Positions 1 to 4,480 of a stretch of DNA of 5,041 bases are shown here, in pieces. The notes under the pieces are model-generated. The model was not told where the DNA came from and did no database searches. It worked only from the letters and a program-made list of their open reading frames with translations. The DNA is from an uncultured Rhodocyclaceae bacterium (lineage in GTDB: Bacteria; Pseudomonadota; Gammaproteobacteria; Burkholderiales; Rhodocyclaceae), in NCBI GenBank assembly GCA_903950295.1, contig CAJBAP010000411.1, positions 1-5,041 of the forward strand, read 5' to 3'. Position numbers and translations under genes: made by a program. The first letter of the stretch is position 1. Every line of letters begins with the position of its first letter.

Positions 1-601
1 CGGTGATGCCTTCGCGGTTGAGTTGCTGCAACAGCGCCATGATCTCGATGCCGGTGCGCGAGTCGAGTGCGCCGGTCGGTTCATCGGCGAGCACCAGCGC
101 GGGGTCGCCCACCAGTGCGCGCGCAATGGCGACGCGTTGCTGCTGTCCGCCCGACAACTGTGCGGGGTGATGATCCATGCGATCTGCGAGTCCTACCTGG
201 CGCAGGCGCTGAGCAGCGTGGGCGTGGCGCTCAGTGGCCGTCAGGCCGCGGTAGAGCAGTGGCAGGGCGACGTTGTCGAGTGCCGAAGTGCGCGGCAACA
301 GGTTGAAGTGCTGGAAGACGAAGCCGATGCGACGGTTGCGCAAGGTGGAGAGCGCATCGTCGGAGAGGCGTGACACCTCCTCGCCGTCGAGCCAGTAGCG
401 TCCTCCGCTTGGCAGGTCGAGGCAGCCCAGCAGGTTCATGAAGGTCGATTTCCCCGAACCCGATGGCCCCATCACGGCGACAAAGGTGCCACGGGCAATT
501 TCGAGCGACACGCTGCGCAGGGCCGGCACGTCACCCGCGTCACCATTGCCGAGGCGGTAATGCTTGGCGAGCGCTTCTGTACGGATCAGTGGAGCGCTCA
601 T
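1..601 (-). CDS. macB: MacB-type ABC transporter, ATPase domain (partial, 3' end outside the window)
   Basis: ATP-binding part of a MacB/LolD-type ABC transporter. With MacA and a TolC-like channel, MacB moves substrates (macrolides, toxins, peptides, lipid-like molecules in various species) from the periplasm out of the cell. The 200 visible residues contain Walker A GPSGSGKS (45-52), the Q-loop glutamine (Q97, in [10 protein letters not shown]), the signature LSGGQQQR (149-156), Walker B LVLADEP (169-175) and the D-loop GALD (177-180). This order and the sequence LLGCLD after Walker A are typical of the MacB/LolD branch. The ATG at 601 lies 4 nt past the macA stop, with no clear Shine-Dalgarno, so translation is probably coupled to macA. 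The gene runs off the left edge before the H-loop. The four-helix membrane domain that would separate MacB from a stand-alone LolD-like ATPase is not seen; the macA neighbour favours MacB or a separate ATPase plus permease. Confidence 0.92.
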   Translation of the reverse strand, partial: MSAPLIRTEALAKHYRLGNGDAGDVPALRSVSLEIARGTFVAVMGPSGSGKSTFMNLLGCLDLPSGGRYWLDGEEVSRLSDDALSTLRNRRIGFVFQHFNLLPRTSALDNVALPLLYRGLTATERHAHAAQRLRQVGLADRMDHHPAQLSGGQQQRVAIARALVGDPALVLADEPTGALDSRTGIEIMALLQQLNREGIT

Positions 602-605
602 GCGT

Positions 606-1901
606 TCAGAACATGCGGGGCTGTGTCGGTTTGGACTTGTCTGCGGCGGCACTCATGCCGACGATGACTTCACGACCTTCCACCAGGTCGCCCTCGAGCA
701 ATTCGGTCTGGTTGCCATCGTTGATGCCGGTCTTCACCTCGATCGCCACTGGCTTGCCCTCGGCGTCGAGCACCCAGAGCTTGCCGGCACCACCACCCTT
801 GCCACGCCCCATGCCGCCGCCCGGGCCGCCCTGTCCTGATTGGCCTGATTGTCCTGGTTGCCGTCCCGCCGGCGCCGACTTTTCATCGTTATTGGTGGCC
901 GGTGGTTTGAAACGCAGCGCGGCATTCGCCACTTTCAGTACCTTGTCCTTTTGCGCGGTGACGATGCGCACGTTGGCGGTCATGCCTGGCAACAGGGTCA
1001 GCTCGGGGTTGGCGGCAGAAACCACGACGACGTAAGTGACCACGTTCGACACCACCTGCGCCGATTTACGCACCTGATTGACCGTGCCTTTGAAACGCTT
1101 GCCGGGGAAGGCGTCGACGGTAAAGGTGGCTTCCTGGCCAACCTTCAGTCGGCCGACATCGGCCTCGTCGATGGCGGTTTCCACCTGCATGTCGGTGAGG
1201 TTTCGCGCGATCATGAACATCTCCGGGGCCTGCAGGCTGGCCGCCACCGTCTGCCCAGGCTCGACGCTGCGCTTGATGACGATGCCGTCGACCGGCGCGC
1301 GAATTTCCGTGCGGCCGAGATCGACCTTGGCCTGCCCCAGCTGTGCCTGGCGCTGCTTGACCAGTGCCGTGCTGTTGTTCGCCTGGGCTTCGACGACACG
1401 CGTCTGCGCTTTGGCCGCTTCCATTGTCGTCAGCACTTTGTCCAGTTCGGCCGGAGAAATGAAATTCTTCGCAACGAGGGTTTGCTTGCGCGCGTAATCG
1501 CGCTCGGCGTCGGCAAGATTCACTTTCGCCCGGTAGATCTCAGCCTGCTGCACGGCCACGGTCGCACGCGCCGCCTCGAGATCGGCCTCGGCCTGACGCA
1601 CGCGGTGCTCGTAGGTTTCGGGCGCTATCTGCGCGATCAACTGCCCGGCGGTGACCGTGCTGTTGAAATCGACCAGGATTTCGCGGATCTGCCCCGAGAT
1701 CTGCGAACTCACCTGCACCGACACCACCGGGTTGAGTGTGCCAGTGGCGGCCACCGAAGCCGTGATCGGCCCGCTTTCGATGGCGGCAAGTTTGTAAGCG
1801 GGCGCGCCGGTGGTGGCGAAGAAAAATTTGTAGCCACCGTAGCCGCCCCCGACAAGCAGAGCGAGGATGACGGCGGGAAGGGCGAAGCGACGCAGGTTCA
1901 T
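606..1901 (-). CDS. macA: MacA-type periplasmic adaptor (membrane fusion protein, HlyD/RND family)
   Basis: Adaptor subunit of a MacA-MacB-TolC-type efflux pump, anchored in the inner membrane and spanning the periplasm. In its 431 residues an N-terminal membrane segment (about 6-28, [13 protein letters not shown]) is followed by the first barrel/lipoyl half (about 45-95, with VSSQISGQI and [10 protein letters not shown]), a long alpha-helical coiled-coil hairpin (about 97-195) and the second lipoyl half ([21 protein letters not shown], 197-217). The beta-barrel follows (about 235-315, ending [11 protein letters not shown]) with a membrane-proximal domain at the C-terminus. It is longer than E. 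coli MacA (371 aa), largely because of a Gly/Gln/Ser-rich linker at about 336-373. Part of that linker is encoded by a dispersed repeat copy and a 9-bp tandem repeat. The ATG at 1901 is the first possible start, since an in-frame TAG lies at 1911-1913. It lacks a good Shine-Dalgarno, suggesting coupling with flgT 69 bp upstream or a weak start. Confidence 0.93.
   Translation of the reverse strand: MNLRRFALPAVILALLVGGGYGGYKFFFATTGAPAYKLAAIESGPITASVAATGTLNPVVSVQVSSQISGQIREILVDFNSTVTAGQLIAQIAPETYEHRVRQAEADLEAARATVAVQQAEIYRAKVNLADAERDYARKQTLVAKNFISPAELDKVLTTMEAAKAQTRVVEAQANNSTALVKQRQAQLGQAKVDLGRTEIRAPVDGIVIKRSVEPGQTVAASLQAPEMFMIARNLTDMQVETAIDEADVGRLKVGQEATFTVDAFPGKRFKGTVNQVRKSAQVVSNVVTYVVVVSAANPELTLLPGMTANVRIVTAQKDKVLKVANAALRFKPPATNNDEKSAPAGRQPGQSGQSGQGGPGGGMGRGKGGGAGKLWVLDAEGKPVAIEVKTGINDGNQTELLEGDLVEGREVIVGMSAAADKSKPTQPRMF
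835..861 (-). repeat. Three 9-bp tandem repeats inside macA
   Basis: On the plus strand the units are CCTGATTGG, CCTGATTGT and CCTGGTTGC, placed head to tail. On the coding strand they give the Gln-Ser-Gly-like repeat of the MacA linker (residues about 348-356). Multiples of three preserve the frame, so copy number could vary without breaking the gene. The array abuts the dispersed repeat copy at 859-883. Confidence 0.75.
859..883 (+). repeat. Dispersed repeat, copy 1 (within macA)
   Basis: These 25 bases match 1931-1955 at 24 of 25 positions; the one difference is G at 871 where copy 2 has A at 1943. Here the element is read through in frame as MacA residues about 340-348 (EKSAPAGRQ) in the flexible linker. 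Only the right arm of the longer element (see 4375-4434) is recognisable. Strand is given for the orientation that reads GCGCCGACTTT. Confidence 0.7.
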
Positions 1902-1923
1902 GCAGGAATTCTAGCTGAAGCCC

Positions 1924-1955
1924 CTGGCGATGCCGTCCCGCCAGCGCCGACTTTT
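1924..1955 (+). repeat. Dispersed repeat, copy 2 (flgT-macA intergenic), with small hairpin
   Basis: The core TCCCGCCAGCGCCGACTTT (1936-1954) is identical to 4416-4434. It occupies the gap between flgT and macA, beginning about 16 nt after the flgT stop in the direction of transcription. CTGGCG (1924-1929) and CGCCAG (1939-1944) can form a 6-bp stem with a 9-nt loop, so the transcript may fold here. There is no T-run on either side, so it is not an intrinsic terminator. Confidence 0.75.
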
Positions 1956-1970
1956 ACAGAGAGTTACTTT

Positions 1971-3131
1971 TCACAACCCATACAGCACGTCACCGGGGCG
2001 CGCCGTGGGCGGATTCTTCTTCGCCGTGATCTCGGCCACGCTGTAGCGCGGTTGCACATTCTTGATGATGACGCCCGCGACGGGGATGCGCTCACCCGCC
2101 AGCACATCGCCGGCGTCCGTGGTGACGGGCGCGGTCGCTGTGCGTGTGAGCACGAATTCCATCCCGGCTTCGATGCCGCTGTCACTGCCGACATCGATAT
2201 GCAGCTGGCTCCCTTCTGCCCGCATCACCCGTGCCGAAAATGGCAGGCAGCTGATGGTGCTTTCTGCCCAGGGGCCAATCTCGCCGAGCAGCGCGTAGTA
2301 AGCCTCGCCCAGGCGTGATTCGGCAAAGCCGCGGCTACCCGGTGTCAGGGTCTTGGGCATTTGCCAGCTGAAACTCACCTGCTGCGAAAACTCCCGCCGC
2401 GCCAGCATTTCGCCGCTGATGCCGTCGTAGATGTAGGCTTCCACCACCATCTGGCGTTCGGGAATCAAGAGCGCCTTCTTGGCCGTGCCGAAATCCCTGA
2501 AAACGCCGGCAATCACATATTGTGCGCGGGCCTGGCTGGCCCATTGGGTCAGGAGCGGCACGCCCTGCTTGCTGCGCTCAGGCTCGGGGGCGGCATCGAC
2601 AGAAGCAAACGGAATGCGGGTCGGGGCCGGCGCAGAGAGCAGTCGGCCGTGACGGTTGAGCAGACGCGTGAGCTCTTCCGCCGTCGTTTGTGGCCAACCC
2701 ATGTATTCGCCTTGGCGAATCTGCTCGGGGTAGCGCAGCGGAAAGGTCGTTACCAATGCCTTGCGTAGCGGTCGCTCGCCGCACGTGGCCGGCTGCCCGG
2801 ATTCTTCGAGGCGCACCTCCGCCGTCAGGCGCAGACGCCCCTTATGCACATGCTCGCCAAGAATGCGAGCGCCTAACGCGCGACCCTGGGGCGCAAAGGT
2901 GGCACGCTCATGCATTCCCGCCGGGGTTGCTGTCGTCGTCACTTGCAACAGTTCGGTTGCCTGCTCGACGGCTTGCACCTTGGCGCGGCGTAGCGCCGTC
3001 AGGCGCGCCAGCGTCATGTCGTCATTGACGATCGGCGCTTCGGCTTCGGCCACTACATCGAGCGCGATTGCGGCGGAACACCACAGCGCGGCCAGCAGGC
3101 CGCCGGCCCAGCCGGGCCAACAGGGTTTCAA
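1971..3131 (-). CDS. flgT: FlgT-like flagellar assembly protein (periplasmic, H-ring type)
   Basis: Probable homologue of FlgT, the periplasmic protein that in Vibrio is needed to assemble the H- and T-rings around the flagellar basal body. With the TTG start at 3131 it has 386 residues, about the length of Vibrio FlgT. The N-terminus is a signal peptide (GGLLAALWCSAAIA, cleavage near residue 23). An LPP20-like N-terminal domain follows (RLTALRRAKVQAVEQATELL at 43-62, strands to about 112). A middle domain contains LLTQWASQARAQYVIAGVFRDFG (193-215) and YIYDGISGEMLARREF (233-248). The C-terminal domain has the HIDVGSDSGIEAGMEF turn (311-326) typical of FlgT_C. Two cysteines, at 117 and 295, could form a disulfide. 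TTG 3131 was chosen because it overlaps the flgP stop as TTGA, has GGAG upstream and puts the signal peptide at the N-terminus; longer reading in the same frame lies inside flgP and looks non-coding. Domain assignment is from memory of the family, without a profile search. Confidence 0.8.
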   Translation of the reverse strand: MKPCWPGWAGGLLAALWCSAAIALDVVAEAEAPIVNDDMTLARLTALRRAKVQAVEQATELLQVTTTATPAGMHERATFAPQGRALGARILGEHVHKGRLRLTAEVRLEESGQPATCGERPLRKALVTTFPLRYPEQIRQGEYMGWPQTTAEELTRLLNRHGRLLSAPAPTRIPFASVDAAPEPERSKQGVPLLTQWASQARAQYVIAGVFRDFGTAKKALLIPERQMVVEAYIYDGISGEMLARREFSQQVSFSWQMPKTLTPGSRGFAESRLGEAYYALLGEIGPWAESTISCLPFSARVMRAEGSQLHIDVGSDSGIEAGMEFVLTRTATAPVTTDAGDVLAGERIPVAGVIIKNVQPRYSVAEITAKKNPPTARPGDVLYGL

Positions 3132-3682
3132 GGCTTGTTGCTCCAGCCCAGATTCGCGCCGCTGGCCGAGGCGCAGCCAACGCCCGTGCAGGCGGCAGGG
3201 GCAGGTACACAGCCACCTTCGCCGCAGTCGGCGGAGGGTTTCGGCGGTTGCGGGCAGTTGCCCTCGGCCAGACATTGGCGAAAATCGGGCGGCAATTCGG
3301 CTTCGACCCGAGCCTGATAGCTGCCATCCGGCAGCTGGGTGACATCGATCACGCGCGCACCGCGCACGAAGGCATCGATATGCACGCGCACGTAGTCGTG
3401 CTGGCTGGCGAAGGCGCTGATCGTCGTCGAGCCGGAAAGACGGAAGCCATACACCTGTTCGGCGAGATTGCGGAAGGCATCGATCTTGGCCGCCCGCATG
3501 GCCAGCAGCTTCAGCTGGGTCTGGTTGTATTGGCCGTATTGCTGGTTGCTCAAGGTGCCATGGCCGACTGCACTGACGATGATCGGCTTGGGTGGCGGCG
3601 GGGCCGGTGGGGGCGATGCGCAGGCGCTGAGCATGACAGCGGCGACGCTCAGGGCCAGTAACAGGGTGTGCTTTGATCTCAT
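3128..3682 (-). CDS. flgP: FlgP-like outer-membrane lipoprotein (LPP20 family) with Cys-rich tail
   Basis: Probable outer-membrane lipoprotein related to FlgP/LPP20. In Vibrio, FlgP is part of the flagellar H-ring. The 184 residues begin with a lipoprotein signal peptide ending in the lipobox LSAC, with C21 as the lipidated residue. A proline-rich tether follows (24-33, PPPAPPPPKP). The LPP20 domain runs from about 37 to 132 and contains the helix LAMRAAKIDAFRNLAEQVYG (60-79), which has the family's usual pattern, then strands ending YQARVEAELP. The last 50 residues are unusual: six cysteines (137, 143, 153, 158, 165, 170) in a Gly/Pro/Ala-rich tail. The stop overlaps the flgT TTG start, so the two proteins are probably made together. 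No flgO-like gene is seen between or beside them. The name rests on family resemblance plus the FlgT-like neighbour; a general LPP20 lipoprotein is the alternative. Confidence 0.8.
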   Translation of the reverse strand: MRSKHTLLLALSVAAVMLSACASPPPAPPPPKPIIVSAVGHGTLSNQQYGQYNQTQLKLLAMRAAKIDAFRNLAEQVYGFRLSGSTTISAFASQHDYVRVHIDAFVRGARVIDVTQLPDGSYQARVEAELPPDFRQCLAEGNCPQPPKPSADCGEGGCVPAPAACTGVGCASASGANLGWSNKP

Positions 3683-3701
3683 GTGGTCACCACGGAAAGC
3701 G

Positions 3702-3720
3702 CCGCCAGCACGGCTGGCGG
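3702..3720 (-). other. Hairpin in the flgP leader
   Basis: CCGCCAGC (3702-3709) and GCTGGCGG (3713-3720) form a perfect 8-bp GC-rich stem with a 3-nt loop, 20 nt upstream of the flgP ATG. Next to it, GTGGTCACCAC (3683-3693) is a near-palindrome directly before the start codon, covering the only weak ribosome-binding sequence (GGTGA on the coding strand). Folding of the leader could limit flgP translation. The stem lies near the transcription start predicted from the sigma-54-like site, so it may be only partly transcribed. Confidence 0.5.
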
Positions 3721-3726
3721 GATGCC

Positions 3727-3741
3727 GCTAAGGTAGCGCCA
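3727..3741 (-). promoter_or_regulatory. Possible sigma-54 promoter for flgP-flgT
   Basis: On the minus strand the sequence reads TGGCGCTACCTTAGC. It has the invariant GG and GC at the required 10-nt internal spacing and matches the consensus TGGCACG-N4-TTGC at eight of eleven fixed positions. It points to flgP, with a predicted start about 30 nt before the ATG. Sigma-54 control of flagellar structural genes, including flgOP in Vibrio, is established, which makes the match more credible. No activator site was recognised. Confidence 0.4.
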
Positions 3742-3812
3742 CCGGCAGTTTCACTGCGGGTCGAATAAAGCCGCATTTCGCCGTGATATTGGCCGCAAAT
3801 GCAAACGGTCCA

Positions 3813-3851
3813 GAATTGCTCCCGAGCCGCCGTGTTGTCAGCGCCGACTTT
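3813..3851 (+). repeat. Dispersed repeat, copy 3 (short form, downstream of orfB)
   Basis: This copy has both conserved arms. The left arm, 3813-3833, matches 4375-4395 at 19 of 21 positions. The right arm CAGCGCCGACTTT (3839-3851) is identical to 4422-4434. Between them are only 5 nt (GTTGT), where the full copy has 26 nt including the hairpin. It lies 12 nt past the orfB stop on the transcription side, in the 181-bp gap before flgP. Confidence 0.75.
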
Positions 3852-3863
3852 TTCTTGAGAACT

Positions 3864-4088
3864 CTATGCAGCTAACAATTCATGCAAGCGCGAGGCGGTT
3901 TGCTTCTTTACCTCGACTGCCTCGAACAGGCTGTCAGGGTAGAGGTAGTCCTCTCCACTATCGTCGATCACTCTGATCATGCCATGATCATCGGCAGGTG
4001 CCCGTACTTCATAGAGCCGCCCCAGCGTCAAATCGCCGGTGGAAAAATCCCCGCAGTCTTCCCGTGAGATGCACACAACGAATTTCAT
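3864..4088 (-). CDS. Small hypothetical protein (orfB of repeat-flanked pair)
   Basis: A 74-residue soluble protein with no signal peptide or membrane segment. It starts MKFVVCISRED, has a short beta-rich body (GRLYEVRA, GMIRVIDDSGEDYLYP at 36-51) and ends in a charged helix. The VIDDSGEDYLYP stretch resembles, from memory, a widespread family of 70-80 aa uncharacterised bacterial proteins; no function is known to me. The ATG at 4088 is preferred over the in-frame GTG at 4094 because AAGGAG lies 5 nt before the ATG and would abut the GTG. The ATG overlaps the orfA stop as ATGA, so the two are translationally coupled. Its base composition is visibly less GC-rich than that of flgP, flgT or macA, suggesting separate acquisition. 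A toxin-antitoxin or similar two-component role is possible, but nothing in the sequence shows it. Confidence 0.85.
   Translation of the reverse strand: MKFVVCISREDCGDFSTGDLTLGRLYEVRAPADDHGMIRVIDDSGEDYLYPDSLFEAVEVKKQTASRLHELLAA
3974..3990. repeat. 17-bp palindrome within orfB
   Basis: TGATCATGCCATGATCA is a perfect 8-bp inverted repeat around a single C. It codes for residues 33-39 (DDHGMIR) of OrfB. A further GATCA lies just outside at 3966-3970. It could be a protein-binding site or a chance result of codon choice. Confidence 0.6.
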
Positions 4089-4315
4089 AGCCACTCCTTC
4101 ATTTTGAGCTTCACTTTGCCAATGCCGTGCGCTTCATACCAATGAACCTCCGCCATTGCCATGCTGCCATCTGGCAACTTTATGTGAGCAATCCCTTTCT
4201 TCTTGCGCCAGTTGCCGAGTCCGTGCTGGCCTCTCAGCAATGCAAGATCGCGAATGCCGTTGCCTTGGGCGATGATTTCAACGTGAGTGATGTCTCCGAC
4301 AATTTCGAACTTCAT
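4085..4315 (-). CDS. Small hypothetical protein (orfA of repeat-flanked pair)
   Basis: A 76-residue soluble, basic protein with no signal peptide. It begins MKFEIVGDITHVEIIAQG, followed by RDLALLRGQHGLGNWRKKKG (22-41), IKLPDGSMAMAEVHWYEAHG (45-64) and a lysine-rich end (KVKLKMKEWL). From memory, the WRK-KGIA-hydrophobic-LPDG-AEVHWYEAHGIGK pattern belongs to a common family of short uncharacterised proteins in many bacteria; I cannot assign an activity. The ATG at 4315 is supported by GGGAG 5 nt upstream and a promoter at 4340-4367. The frame stays open back to 4456, but that extension is encoded by the dispersed repeat and the promoter, so it should not be included. It overlaps orfB by 4 bp. 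Base use is less GC-rich than in the genes to the left. Confidence 0.85.
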   Translation of the reverse strand: MKFEIVGDITHVEIIAQGNGIRDLALLRGQHGLGNWRKKKGIAHIKLPDGSMAMAEVHWYEAHGIGKVKLKMKEWL

Positions 4316-4339
4316 CCGATCTCCCGAACCATACGGACA

Positions 4340-4367
4340 AGTGTAGCACTCGGAAACTCTCAAACAA
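4340..4367 (-). promoter_or_regulatory. Predicted sigma-70 promoter of orfA-orfB
   Basis: On the minus strand a -35-like TTGTTT (4367-4362) and an extended -10 TGC-TACACT (hexamer 4345-4340) are separated by 16 nt. The expected start near 4333 would leave a leader of about 18 nt carrying GGGAG before the orfA ATG. The promoter lies just inside repeat copy 4, so the pair carries its own expression signal. Confidence 0.55.
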
Positions 4368-4374
4368 AAGGCCC

Positions 4375-4434
4375 GGATTCCTCCCGAGCCGCCGTACCCC
4401 ATGCGGGGCATTTCATCCCGCCAGCGCCGACTTT
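4375..4434 (+). repeat. Dispersed repeat, copy 4 (full form, upstream of orfA)
   Basis: The longest copy. It has a left arm (4375-4395) shared with copy 3, a centre containing the self-complementary CCCCATGCGGGG (4397-4408; 4-bp stem, 4-nt loop) and a right arm TCCCGCCAGCGCCGACTTT (4416-4434) identical to copy 2. It lies in the divergent gap between orfA and the pglL-like gene. Two of the three minus-strand frames stay open through it, so it produces spurious ORFs and false N-terminal extensions. No IS-like termini or transposase are nearby. Confidence 0.8.
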
Positions 4435-4444
4435 CTGGGTAGGT

Positions 4445-4450
4445 GATAAT
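4445..4450 (+). promoter_or_regulatory. Possible -10 element for the pglL-like gene
   Basis: GATAAT lies 30 nt before the proposed TTG start and matches the sigma-70 -10 consensus at five of six positions. No -35-like hexamer is seen at 16-18 nt upstream, where the end of repeat copy 4 lies, so this is only a candidate. Confidence 0.25.
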
Positions 4451-4480
4451 GGGCATCTTGTGTTTCCGTAACTCTCCCCA

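Noticed and set aside
1908..1913. TAGAAT as a -10 box for a separate macA promoter
   Set aside because: It matches the consensus at five of six positions but has no -35 hexamer at a suitable distance and would start transcription at the macA start codon itself. A leaderless transcript is possible but unsupported.
1924..1955. Intrinsic terminator between flgT and macA
   Set aside because: A 6-bp stem can form, but no T-run follows in the direction of transcription, so read-through into macA is expected.
849..2318. Long plus-strand open frame (489 codons) opposite macA and flgT
   Set aside because: It spans two well-supported minus-strand genes and the gap between them. Its translation is rich in Arg, His and Gly, with no recognisable domain, as expected for an antisense shadow in GC-rich DNA.
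3132..3275. N-terminal extension of FlgT up to 3275
   Set aside because: It lies wholly within flgP, is Arg/Cys-rich and would bury the signal peptide. The TTG at 3131 gives a proper signal peptide and an overlap with the flgP stop.
3780..3810. Sigma-28 flagellar promoter (GCCAATAT resembling GCCGATAA) upstream of flgP
   Set aside because: No TAAA-like -35 element is found at the needed spacing; the sigma-54-like site nearer to flgP is the better candidate.
859..4434. CRISPR array or integron attC sites made by the repeats
   Set aside because: The copies are irregularly spaced by about 0.6 to 1.9 kb, one is inside a gene, they lack the attC core-site ends, and no cas or integrase gene is present.
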